NCBI GenBank assembly: GCA_002726335.1
Contig: PBSR01000133.1
Span: 1-64,000 of the forward strand
Reading direction: 5' to 3'
From: Gemmatimonadaceae bacterium
GTDB taxonomy: Bacteria > Latescibacterota > UBA2968 > UBA8231
Length of the DNA stretch: 64,000 nucleotides
The notes beneath the pieces are model-generated. The model ran no database searches. It had not been told where the DNA came from and was given only the letters and a program-made list of their open reading frames with translations. Numbering within the stretch: position 1 is the stretch's first letter; the number at the start of each line of letters is the position of its first letter. A program made the position numbers and the translations under genes. Shown here in pieces: positions 1-6,914 of the stretch.

Positions 1-380
1 ATGTCCATGTTCCACTGGAAGTGCTCGCGTCGCCGACCGCGGGACATCCGCTCATAACGCCAGCATTGGGGCAGGCTGAACCACTTGATGGGGAGGGCGA
101 GGGCGCCACCCTTCTGCAGGACCATCCGGGCCAGCGAGGGTGTCATCTCGGGGCGCAACGCCAGCTCGCGGTTGCTCTTGTCCTGGAAGGTGTACAGCTG
201 ATCGACGATTTCCTCACCCGCCTTGCGCACGTAGAGGTCGGCGGATTCCACCACGGGCGCGTCGTATTCCTCGAAGCCGGAGAGACGGGCTACCTCGCGG
301 AAGTGACCGAAGAGCCAGTTGCGCAGGCGCATGTCTTCCGGGAAGAAGTCGCGGGTGCCTCTTGGTGGGTTGAGGTTCAT
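1..380 (-). CDS. hisS: Histidyl-tRNA synthetase, N-terminal part (runs off the window)
   Basis: This gene charges tRNA-His with histidine in the cytoplasm. Only the first 126 codons are present; the rest lies beyond position 1. Reading from an ATG at 380, the protein starts [17 protein letters not shown], the typical HisRS opening PRGTRDF. It continues with [14 protein letters not shown] and [12 protein letters not shown], and reaches class II motif 2 ([19 protein letters not shown]) just before the edge. These are textbook class II HisRS catalytic-core elements, so the family is certain. A purine-rich GAAGAG stretch lies just upstream of the ATG. The next gene upstream on the same strand (751-1884) is a sugar-acid dehydratase and is not obviously related. 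The gap between them holds a large folded repeat. Confidence 0.95.
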   Translation of the reverse strand, partial: MNLNPPRGTRDFFPEDMRLRNWLFGHFREVARLSGFEEYDAPVVESADLYVRKAGEEIVDQLYTFQDKSNRELALRPEMTPSLARMVLQKGGALALPIKWFSLPQCWRYERMSRGRRREHFQWNMD

Positions 381-457
381 GGTAGAAGAGAGTCGGGAGT
401 TGGGGCGATAGTGGCAAGGACGATAAGTGGTAGGGGCGGGTGTCGCGTGTCGACTCC

Positions 458-598
458 GTGGGCTCTGGGGCGCTGATCGTCCCGCGCTCCGAGGGCCGAC
501 TGAACGCCACATCCCTGTGGCTCAGTCGGCCGGCGCCGTCCGGGCGCCGGCCCTTCGGGCCTGGCCCTCGGAGCCCGGGACTGCGCCCCAGGGCCCAC
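458..598. repeat. Nested 141-nt inverted repeat (cloverleaf-like) between hisS and the MR/MLE gene
   Basis: The 370-base gap 381-750 has no convincing gene but holds this structure. Outer arms 458-473 and 583-598 pair with one mismatch. A second pair of arms, 487-497 (CTCCGAGGGCC) and 563-573, is a perfect 11-bp match. Inside are two perfect 10-bp hairpins: 494-503 with 522-531 (GGCCGACTGA, whose loop holds a further CCACA/TGTGG stem), and 528-537 with 543-552 (GGCCGGCGCC, loop GTCCG). No T-run follows, so it is not a standard terminator. It could be a REP-like repeat, a structured leader RNA for hisS, or a transcript-end structure for the dehydratase gene. I see nothing in the rest of the gap. 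Confidence 0.8.
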
Positions 599-750
599 TC
601 CTCATGCCCGCGTCGCCCGCCCTGCACGAACGTGCCTTGTGCCCCGAGCCAGTCATGTCGTATGGAGATTCCGTCGAAGTCCAAGCTTGGGAAAGACTGT
701 CAGCCGTTGAGGGGTGATCCGGGTGCGTCGCGGCCGTGGTCGGCGTCAGG

Positions 751-1884
751 CTACCAGTTGGTGAAGGAGCCGTCGGATCTTCTCAGCTGGGGGCCGTTGA
801 GCCATTTGAACTCGTATTCTCCGGCGGCCTCCTCGTTGAATTCGATACCGAGACCGGGCAGTTCGGGGGGGAGGATGTGGCCCGCCTCGTAGGGGACCTG
901 GACGGGGAAGACGTCTTCGAGGAAGGCGGAGCCGATGCGGCCGCCTTCCTGGACCGCGAAGTTGTCGGTGGCCAGATCCAGCTGGATGCAGGCGGCGGCG
1001 GAGACCGGACCCAGGGGATTGTGCGGGACGATCTTGATGTAGTGGGTCTCACACCAGTTGGTGACCTTGCGGGCTTCGGTGAGACCGCCGACGATGCACA
1101 GGTCGATGCGGGCGTAATCCAGCAGCTCTTCCTCCACCATCTGGCGGAACTCCCACTTGGTGGCGTAGTGCTCACCTACGGCCAGCGGGCTGGCCACGTG
1201 CTGACGGATCTGGCGGTAACTCTGCGGGTTCTCACAGCGCAACGGATCCTCGATGAAGAACGGGTCGTACTGTTCCAGCAGGCGGCCCAGGCGGATTGCA
1301 TCCGGGGGGTCGAGACGGGTGTGGGCGTCGATGCAGATCTCCACCTCGGGGCCCATGGCATCGCGCACGGCAGCGAACTGCTCGACCGAGTCACGGACCG
1401 CGGTGCGGGCATCGAGGATTCCGTCGCGATCGTTGACCGACAGCCGCAGGTACTGCCACCCGGCGTCGACTCTGTCGCGACCTGCCTGTGCCGCGTCCTG
1501 CGGGGTCCGACCACCGATGCCGGCGTAGCAGACGACCCGGTCCCGCAATCTGCCTCCCAGGAGCATGTGAACGGGTTGATCGAGGGCTTTGCCCTTGATG
1601 TCCCAGAGGGCGATGTCGATGGCGCTGATGGCCGCGGCGGCAATTCGACCCCCGGGGAAGAAATCACCGCGGAACATCAGCTGCCAGAGGAACTCGATGT
1701 TCATCGGATCCTGGCCCAGCAGGTGTGGTCGCATGTGCTCGATGGCGCCGATACCGGCCTGTTCCTTCCACGTGATGCCGAATTCGCCCATCCCGTAAAG
1801 ACCCTCGTCGGTCTCCACCTTCACGAAGAGGTAGTTGCGCCCTCCGGCGTACAAGGGAAAGGTCCTGATATCGGTGATCTTCAC
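751..1884 (-). CDS. Enolase-superfamily sugar-acid dehydratase (mandelate racemase/galactonate dehydratase-like)
   Basis: This 377-residue protein belongs to the MR/MLE branch of the enolase superfamily, which abstracts a proton next to a carboxylate on a bound Mg2+. The visible metal ligands are Asp186 (ICIDAH), Glu212 (FIEDP) and Glu238 (VGEHY). A catalytic-type His288 sits in IVPHNPLGPVS with Asp261 before it. The HNPLGP motif points to the galactonate/gluconate dehydratase group, so dehydration of a hexonate is the likely reaction; the exact substrate cannot be read. I chose the GTG at 1884 because AAGGAG lies six bases upstream and the protein then starts at the family's usual KITDIRTF. 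An upstream in-frame start at 2013 would overlap the UbiA gene. It follows the UbiA gene by 20 bases, so the two are probably co-transcribed. Confidence 0.88.
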   Translation of the reverse strand: MKITDIRTFPLYAGGRNYLFVKVETDEGLYGMGEFGITWKEQAGIGAIEHMRPHLLGQDPMNIEFLWQLMFRGDFFPGGRIAAAAISAIDIALWDIKGKALDQPVHMLLGGRLRDRVVCYAGIGGRTPQDAAQAGRDRVDAGWQYLRLSVNDRDGILDARTAVRDSVEQFAAVRDAMGPEVEICIDAHTRLDPPDAIRLGRLLEQYDPFFIEDPLRCENPQSYRQIRQHVASPLAVGEHYATKWEFRQMVEEELLDYARIDLCIVGGLTEARKVTNWCETHYIKIVPHNPLGPVSAAACIQLDLATDNFAVQEGGRIGSAFLEDVFPVQVPYEAGHILPPELPGLGIEFNEEAAGEYEFKWLNGPQLRRSDGSFTNW

Positions 1885-1904
1885 GAGGCTCTCCTTCGTC
1901 GAGG

Positions 1905-2789
1905 TCAGTGGGGTCGGGCGAGGATCTCGCCCAGTACAATCGCCACGAGCCCGAGAGCCATGCCCAACAGGAGGCGCGGGCTGAGGCGCCGGCCCCCGGG
2001 ATTCCCGGACCACAGCGACAGAACGATGCTGGCAAGAAAGACGTCGAGGAGCCCGACGAGGGCCAGATACGCCAGACCATAGATGTCGAGCAGGACCGGC
2101 AGAGGAGCGGCCAGACCGACAAGGGCCAACAGAACAGCCGCGGACCGGCAGGCTCGGTGGTCACCGTATATACGGGCCACGGTCCGCACTCCGGCCAGAC
2201 GGTCCCCTTCGGTGTCCTCCACGCCCTTGACCAGCTCGCGCGCCAGGTGATAGCCGACGGCAAACAGGGCCGGAATCCACCAGCGTCCCCAGCCGCCGGC
2301 CGCCGCGGCGCCGTACGGGAAGGTGGTCGCCGCGATCAGGCTGACCAGCAGATTCCCCGCCAGCCCGACGCGCTTCAGAAACCAGTTGTAGAGCGCCAGA
2401 CCGACGACGACGGCAAAGGCGATCATGCCTGGCAGCAGGCCCGCCAGGAAAGCCAGTGCCAGCCCGGTGACACCGAGCAGGGAAGACAGGGCCAGAGCCA
2501 CGCCGGCGGACAGCCGGCCAGAGGGTAACGGCCGGGTGGCTCGATTCAAGCGATCGGTCTGCAGGTCGATGACGTCGTTCATGCCGTTGCCCGCAGCGGC
2601 GATCGCGGCGGCTCCGGCAGCCGCGAAAACGACGGCAGCCGTGGCATGCGGCCCGCCTGAGGTCACGGCGCCGACCCACACCGAGATCGCTGTCAGCAGG
2701 CAGTTCCGCGGGCGCGTCAACTGCACCGCGGCGACGAATCCGGAGCTCCGAACTGGACCTTGGCGACCTGCACCTGGGTGATTTCTCAT
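1905..2789 (-). CDS. UbiA-family prenyltransferase (DGGGPS/heme O synthase-like)
   Basis: This is an integral membrane enzyme of the UbiA superfamily, which transfers a polyprenyl group from its diphosphate to an aromatic or glyceryl acceptor. The protein has 294 residues and about eight or nine hydrophobic segments. Both Mg2+-diphosphate motifs are visible: NDVIDLQTD at residues 71-79, followed by RATRPLPSGR, and EDTEGD at 191-196. The close fit to NDxxDxxxDxxNxPxRPLPSG resembles geranylgeranylglycerol-phosphate geranylgeranyltransferase-like bacterial proteins, but the acceptor is not determinable. The ATG at 2789 is preceded by AAGAGA. The gene heads a two-gene unit with the dehydratase at 751-1884, and no isoprenoid genes are nearby. 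The sequence upstream is shared with the divergent HU gene. Confidence 0.87.
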   Translation of the reverse strand: MRNHPGAGRQGPVRSSGFVAAVQLTRPRNCLLTAISVWVGAVTSGGPHATAAVVFAAAGAAAIAAAGNGMNDVIDLQTDRLNRATRPLPSGRLSAGVALALSSLLGVTGLALAFLAGLLPGMIAFAVVVGLALYNWFLKRVGLAGNLLVSLIAATTFPYGAAAAGGWGRWWIPALFAVGYHLARELVKGVEDTEGDRLAGVRTVARIYGDHRACRSAAVLLALVGLAAPLPVLLDIYGLAYLALVGLLDVFLASIVLSLWSGNPGGRRLSPRLLLGMALGLVAIVLGEILARPH

Positions 2790-2927
2790 TATTCTCTTAA
2801 CGTATTGAATTTACAGAAGATGGGAGTGATTTCAGGCGTCGGAGTGGAAACGGCGGTTTCAGGCGATTTCTGCCTCATCTGAGGTGGGGGCCCTTTTTTG
2901 CCCTAACTATCAAAGAAATAAGTGCTT

Positions 2928-2990
2928 CAACGTGTTATTTGCTTGACACGGCCCAATCGTGGGGCGTATGTTGTGCAACGCGTTATTTAC
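2928..2990 (+). promoter_or_regulatory. Promoter of the HU-family gene, bracketed by two 15-bp direct repeats
   Basis: A sigma70-type promoter TTGACA (2943-2948), an 18-bp spacer and TATGTT (2967-2972) point toward the HU gene at 3061. It is bracketed by near-identical direct repeats CAACGTGTTATTTGC (2928-2942) and CAACGCGTTATTTAC (2976-2990), 13 of 15 identical. One ends at the -35 box and the other begins just past the -10 box. That placement suits an operator pair, perhaps autoregulation by the HU-like protein. The regulator is inference. The surrounding 2790-3060 gap is distinctly AT-richer than the genes. Confidence 0.6.
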
Positions 2991-3060
2991 CAATAACTAA
3001 AGTCACTTAGACACTCCTGTCAGCCGATGAAGCCGGTCGCCGACAATAGGAGAGATTCCT

Positions 3061-3477
3061 TTGTCCACAATCACCAAGAAAGACCTCGCACTTCTGGTCA
3101 GCCAGAGTACCGGGTGCAAGAAGAATCTGGCGGCGAAGATGGTGGACAGCCTGTTCGTGGCTATGCGCGACAGTCTGATCGAGGGCAACCGGATCGAGAT
3201 TCGGGGTTTTGGCGTCTTTCAGGTCAAGGACACCCGTCCCAAGCCGGCAGCACGCAACCCCCGCACCGGCGAGATCATCTACGTGCCCGCCCGCCGCAAG
3301 ACGCACTTCAAGCCGGGCAGACTACTCAAAGAGGCCCTGCACCAGACGCGGGAAGAAGGCGAAACCACATCCGACGACGCCGGACATCCCAAACCTGTCG
3401 ACACCGCCAGCGGCAGGGCGGCAAGCGCCTTCTCGGTTTCTGACTACGATGACGACGACGATGATGACGACGATTGA
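3061..3477 (+). CDS. HU/IHF-family DNA-binding protein with a poly-aspartate tail
   Basis: This is a nucleoid-associated protein that binds and bends DNA. Residues 3-93 match the HU/IHF fold: the helical N-terminus STITKKDLALLVSQ, the RGFGVFQV strand, and the DNA-arm signature RNPRTGEIIYVPARRKTHFK (66-85). The start is a TTG at 3061 with AGGAGA about nine bases upstream. The chain is 138 residues, some 40 longer than a standard HU. The extra tail is rich in Gly, Ser, Thr and Asp and ends in nine consecutive aspartates (130-138). That acidic end is unlike the basic tails of histone-like HU variants and may compete with DNA or bind basic partners (inference). The gene stands alone with its own promoter and terminator. 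Confidence 0.93.
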   Translation: MSTITKKDLALLVSQSTGCKKNLAAKMVDSLFVAMRDSLIEGNRIEIRGFGVFQVKDTRPKPAARNPRTGEIIYVPARRKTHFKPGRLLKEALHQTREEGETTSDDAGHPKPVDTASGRAASAFSVSDYDDDDDDDDD

Positions 3478-3522
3478 TCGCTGACGACGGCCGTCGTACG
3501 ACCCGCTGAATCTCTGACAGAC

Positions 3523-3545
3523 CCGGCTCTCAGCCGGTTTTTTTT
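3523..3545 (+). terminator. Rho-independent terminator after the HU-family gene
   Basis: A perfect 6-bp stem, CCGGCT/AGCCGG with a CTC loop (3523-3537), is followed by eight T residues (3538-3545). It lies 45 bases after the HU stop codon. The stem also encodes the last residues and stop of the convergent precorrin-2 dehydrogenase gene. A perfect 14-bp palindrome, ACGACGGCCGTCGT, lies just before it (3484-3497). Confidence 0.9.
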
Positions 3546-4192
3546 GTGCCCGCTGCCGCCAGCGCCGCCGTGATCCGCTCGCGCCAGCCCTCTGGCAGAT
3601 GGCACCGTCCCTCCACGTGGACGCCGGCCACCAGGCCCTGGAGAATCTCCCGGCGAGCGGGGAAGTCGGGGACCGCCTCCCGGAGGCTGGCGCGGGCGCA
3701 CCCCAGCGCCTCCAGGTACTCACCGAACTCTTCGTCGAACATCCCGTCCAGATCCTGTCGCAACCTGCCTGCGAGGGTCGGACTGGCCCCGCTTGTGCTC
3801 ACACCGAGGCGGAGGTGGCCGGCGCTGACGAGGGCGACCATGCCGAAGTGGGAGTGGTCGACGTCGTCGTAGGTGTTGACCAGGATGCCCTGTGCGCCCG
3901 CCTCAGAAAAGACACGGCGGCACAAGTCGCTGTTCCCACGAATTGTGTTCATCACCAGAAAGGCGCCGTCCAGGTCCTCTGATTCGTAGTGTCGCTGTCG
4001 CCATTCCAATCGACAGGGATCGGTCGCGCAGTCCCTCAGCCGCGGCGTCACTTCGGGGCTGATGACGACCACCCGGGCGCCGGCATCCAGCAGCCTTTCC
4101 ACTTTGTCCTGGGCAACGCCGTCGCCGCCGATGACGAGACAGATGCGACCACGCACATCGAGGCCGACCTGGAACATCGGGTTGAGGGCCAT
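3530..4192 (-). CDS. Precorrin-2 dehydrogenase / sirohydrochlorin ferrochelatase-type protein (CysG N-domain, Met8/SirC)
   Basis: This enzyme oxidises precorrin-2 to sirohydrochlorin with NAD+ on the way to siroheme, the cofactor of sulfite and nitrite reductases. The 220-residue protein opens with MFQVGLDVRGRICLVIGG. It has the Rossmann dinucleotide motif GGDGVA (22-27), the ARVVVISPEVT strand, the catalytic-region VNTYDDVDHSHF (105-116), and a STSGASPTLAGRLRQDLD segment typical of the family. No methyltransferase (CysG C-domain) is attached, so it acts as a separate SirC/Met8 unit. The ATG at 4192 overlaps the MoaB/MogA stop (TGATG), which implies translational coupling. Its 3' end lies inside the HU terminator hairpin. 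Confidence 0.92.
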   Translation of the reverse strand: MALNPMFQVGLDVRGRICLVIGGDGVAQDKVERLLDAGARVVVISPEVTPRLRDCATDPCRLEWRQRHYESEDLDGAFLVMNTIRGNSDLCRRVFSEAGAQGILVNTYDDVDHSHFGMVALVSAGHLRLGVSTSGASPTLAGRLRQDLDGMFDEEFGEYLEALGCARASLREAVPDFPARREILQGLVAGVHVEGRCHLPEGWRERITAALAAAGTKKTG

Positions 4193-4701
4193 CAGCGGTG
4201 GGGGGACACCGTGTTGACGAGGTGACCCAACTCCGGCAGGAGCAGCTCGTCCATGGCCAGGCGCACCGCTCCCGTGGACCCGGGCAGGGAGACCATGATG
4301 CGCCCCCGATAGGTGCCCATCCCCGTCCTGGACATGATCGCTGCCGAGCCGATTTCCTTGAAACTGAGATAACGGAAGATCTCGCCGAATCCGGGCAGGC
4401 GCTTCTCCAGCAGGCCGTTGACTACCTCGAACGTGTTGTCCCGCGGCGACACGCCCGTGCCCCCGTTGAGAATCAAGGCCTGGCAGCCGCGTTTCTCGAC
4501 GGCGATGGCGAGTTCGCCCTTGATCTGCCGCGCCGTGTCCTTGACGATGGCGTAGTGCACGACGTCATGCCCGGCGCTCTCCAGCTTCTCACGGATCAGG
4601 GCGCCGCTCTTGTCGGAGTCCTCATCTCGTGAGTCACTGACGGTGATCACGGCCACGCCGACGCTGTCCGGGGCGGCGGCACGGTGCTCGGCGTGGCTCA
4701 C
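4192..4701 (-). CDS. MoaB/MogA-family molybdopterin biosynthesis protein
   Basis: This 169-residue protein belongs to the MogA/MoaB family, which adenylylates molybdopterin before molybdenum insertion. Supporting motifs are AVITVSDSRDEDSDKSGALI near the N-terminus, and LILNGGTGVSPRDNTFEVV, the molybdopterin-binding signature with its GGTG loop. Further on are GFGEIFRYLSF and the C-terminal SLPGSTGAVRLAM. It is closer to MoaB in length. The GTG start at 4701 has GGGAGG nine bases upstream and overlaps the stop of the upstream rhodanese gene (GTGA). Its own stop overlaps the start of the precorrin-2 dehydrogenase. Three coupled genes therefore join sulfur chemistry, molybdopterin and siroheme, a combination that fits assembly of a molybdenum or siroheme oxidoreductase encoded elsewhere. 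Confidence 0.92.
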   Translation of the reverse strand: MSHAEHRAAAPDSVGVAVITVSDSRDEDSDKSGALIREKLESAGHDVVHYAIVKDTARQIKGELAIAVEKRGCQALILNGGTGVSPRDNTFEVVNGLLEKRLPGFGEIFRYLSFKEIGSAAIMSRTGMGTYRGRIMVSLPGSTGAVRLAMDELLLPELGHLVNTVSPHR

Positions 4702-5627
4702 TGCCCAGCCTCCCTTCGGCGACCGGCAAGAGCTTCGTAGCTGCGCTCCTCGGGCTCGCCATAGTCGGTGGGCAACCCCTGTTCGAACCAGCCCGGTTCG
4801 ACGACCTGTCCCGCAGGGTCCTTCACCCCGCCGTAGCCGCCCTTGACGTTGGTCACATCCTGAAAGCCAGCCGCCACGAGGGCTTCGGCAGCCTGCTCCG
4901 AGCGCTTGCCACTCTGGCACCCAATGAGCAGTTTCGAGTCACGGGGGAAGTGGGCTTCAACGACGATGACGAAGTCGGGATTGGGTACCAACCCCATGGG
5001 TTCGCGGTGGAACACAGGGACGTTGGCGGCGCCTGAAGGATGGCCGTTCTGGAACTCCGGGATCGACCGTACGTCGATGTAGATGTACTTCTCGGCCCCC
5101 TGCAGCAGATCGTGGGCCTCCTTGTTCGTCACGTTCTTGTAGCTCAACGGGTACATCTCCTGTCGGATGATCTCGCCGGAACGACTGACGAGGTTCTTTC
5201 GTGGCGCCGGTCGCGTACGAAGGTAATCGAACCAGCAGGTTGTGGAGCAGAACGCCATTCCCCGACGCTCGATGGACACGCCATCTTCATAGGCCGCGCC
5301 GCACACCAGACAGGACTGAGAGGCACGGTTGATGGCCTGATCGCGTCGCTGATCCAGGGATTTGTTGACGTAGTACGCGCCGCGCCAACCCAGCAGCACC
5401 ATCAACCCCACCGCGAGGGGTGAGCGGGTCTCGAGCCACCAGAGGACCGCTGTGCCAGCCACGGCAATCCAGAAGGACAGACAATGGGGACAGATGAGCA
5501 GTTGGTCGAGAAGACGCGAGCGTGCCGCCACCCAGTGGCGCGCGGCCTCGGTCTGTGGCGCCTGCCGGGCAAACCGGGTCAGGGCCGCCGTGAGCGACAC
5601 GAGGGCGACAATCTCGGCGAACAGCAC
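4698..5627 (-). CDS. Membrane protein with DUF1360-like N-domain, zinc-finger and C-terminal rhodanese domain
   Basis: Three modules are visible in 309 residues. Residues 1-85 hold a hydrophobic segment at 1-18, the CPHCLSFW motif (46-53) typical of DUF1360-like proteins, and two more hydrophobic stretches. Residues 103-135 form a probable zinc site with Cys106, Cys109, Cys127 and Cys131. Residues 165-285 are a rhodanese domain with the active-site loop CQSGKRS, Cys237 carrying the persulfide. Single rhodanese domains accept and pass on sulfane sulfur. Anchored to the membrane and coupled to MoaB and SirC genes, this one may deliver sulfur to cofactor assembly (inference). The GTG start at 5627 has a GGGA four to seven bases before it. 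I do not know a named family with this full architecture. Confidence 0.83.
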   Translation of the reverse strand: MLFAEIVALVSLTAALTRFARQAPQTEAARHWVAARSRLLDQLLICPHCLSFWIAVAGTAVLWWLETRSPLAVGLMVLLGWRGAYYVNKSLDQRRDQAINRASQSCLVCGAAYEDGVSIERRGMAFCSTTCWFDYLRTRPAPRKNLVSRSGEIIRQEMYPLSYKNVTNKEAHDLLQGAEKYIYIDVRSIPEFQNGHPSGAANVPVFHREPMGLVPNPDFVIVVEAHFPRDSKLLIGCQSGKRSEQAAEALVAAGFQDVTNVKGGYGGVKDPAGQVVEPGWFEQGLPTDYGEPEERSYEALAGRRREAGQ

Positions 5628-5653
5628 GTTGACGTCCCTGGAGTGATTCGGTG

Positions 5654-5682
5654 TTGACAGAGTCCACGATTTGCGGTTCTAT
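5654..5682 (+). promoter_or_regulatory. Candidate promoter of the RND efflux operon
   Basis: TTGACA (5654-5659), a 17-bp spacer and TTCTAT (5677-5682) lie 20 bases before the ATG at 5703. The -35 box is perfect and the -10 is moderate. A GGCTAGCC palindrome (5693-5700) sits between promoter and start codon, where a Shine-Dalgarno would be expected, and could be a repressor site. The gap to the divergent rhodanese gene is only 75 bases. Confidence 0.5.
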
Positions 5683-5702
5683 CGGCCTTACAGGCTAGCC
5701 TA

Positions 5703-6914
5703 ATGTATTGTTTCCAACAACATAGACAATCTCGCGTGGTCATCGGGCCGTTACTGCGTACACTGGTGCTCTGCCTGCTCGCATGGGCATGGGGTTCCTG
5801 CGGCACCGCCGACAGCGAAGGAGCAGATGCTTCCCAGGAGGCCGCCGCTGACTCGACGGCCACGGATTCGACGGCTACCGATTCCACCGTCGCTGATTCC
5901 GCTTCGGGTGATTCGACGGCAGCCAAGGAGCGGGATACCGTTCCGGTAGAGACTGCCGTCGCCGTGCGCGGCGACATTTCTTCCTATCTCGTCTTCAGTT
6001 CCACCGTCGAGACCGAGGCGGCCATCGAGATTCACCCCGAGGTGGCCGGCCAGGTCGAGGAAGTCCTGGCCGAAGAGGGAGATCAGGTGGCTGCCGGCGA
6101 CCTGCTCGTGCGGCTCGAGAACGACCAGGCGCGACTGGAAGATCGCGAAAGTGCGGCCAATCTGCGCTATCTCGAAGGCTCGTTCGGGCGCACAGAGGAG
6201 ATGCACCGTCGGAAGCTGATCAGTGCTCAGGAATACGAGGATGCCCTCTACCAGCTCGAGCAGGCGCGGTTGCGTCAGGACAGAGCGCGCCTGACGCTGA
6301 AGCACACCGAGATCCGCGCCCCCTTCTCCGGCATGATCACCTCCCGGGAGGTGCAGGTGGGCGCGCGTGTCGCTCCGGGGGGCAAGCTGTTCGACCTGGT
6401 CAAGCTCGAGGACATGATTGCCCGCGTGCACGTGCCCGGGCGCTACATGCGTACCGTGCAGAACGGGCAGATTGCCGAAGCCGAGTCCGACTTTGTCGAG
6501 GACATACAGTTCGAGGGCTACGTCAAACGAATCAGCCCGGTGGTCGATCCGAGGAGCGGCACCTTCAAGGTCACCGTCGGACTTCGTGACCGCTGGGAGC
6601 ACCTGCGGCCCGGCATGTTCGTCAATGTCCGCATCGTCATTGACACCCATCAGGACGCGATTCTCATCCCCAAGGAGGCCGTCGTCTACGACGGCACCGA
6701 TCGTTTCGTCTTCATAGTGGCCGACAGCACGGCACAGCGCATCCAGTTGGATGTGGGGTATGAGAACGGTCGGTTCGTCGAAGCACGGTCGGAGATCGCC
6801 GCCGATTCGCCCGTGATCGTCGTCGGCCAGAACGGCCTCAAAGACCAGGCACGCGTGAAGGTCATGAACGCCGGCAGCGACACCTCAGCGGTGACGCCCA
6901 CCGCCCAGGGATGA
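5703..6914 (+). CDS. RND efflux periplasmic adaptor (membrane fusion protein), probable lipoprotein
   Basis: This 403-residue adaptor links an inner-membrane RND pump to an outer-membrane channel. An N-terminal hydrophobic segment (15-31) ends in WGSC with Cys33 as a plausible lipidation site. It is followed by a low-complexity linker of repeated (A/T)DST units (about residues 50-75). The biotinyl-lipoyl half-motifs flank a helical hairpin: EIHPEVAGQVEEVLAEEGDQ before and TEIRAPFSGMITSREVQ after. Beta-barrel and membrane-proximal domains follow (GYVKRISPVVDPRSGTFKV, LRPGMFVNVRI). It overlaps the first pump gene by ATGA. No clear ribosome binding site precedes the ATG, and a GTG at 5736 is an alternative. 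No outer-membrane TolC-type channel gene lies in the window. Confidence 0.93.
   Translation: MYCFQQHRQSRVVIGPLLRTLVLCLLAWAWGSCGTADSEGADASQEAAADSTATDSTATDSTVADSASGDSTAAKERDTVPVETAVAVRGDISSYLVFSSTVETEAAIEIHPEVAGQVEEVLAEEGDQVAAGDLLVRLENDQARLEDRESAANLRYLEGSFGRTEEMHRRKLISAQEYEDALYQLEQARLRQDRARLTLKHTEIRAPFSGMITSREVQVGARVAPGGKLFDLVKLEDMIARVHVPGRYMRTVQNGQIAEAESDFVEDIQFEGYVKRISPVVDPRSGTFKVTVGLRDRWEHLRPGMFVNVRIVIDTHQDAILIPKEAVVYDGTDRFVFIVADSTAQRIQLDVGYENGRFVEARSEIAADSPVIVVGQNGLKDQARVKVMNAGSDTSAVTPTAQG

Noticed and set aside
381..750. A T-box leader or attenuator controlling hisS
   Set aside because: No TGGNACCGCG antiterminator motif or specifier loop is visible, and no T-run follows the stems.
736..2082. 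A 448-codon open frame on the plus strand opposite the dehydratase gene
   Set aside because: It mirrors codon structure of the enolase-superfamily gene on the other strand, has no recognisable domain, and the minus-strand product has all catalytic residues.
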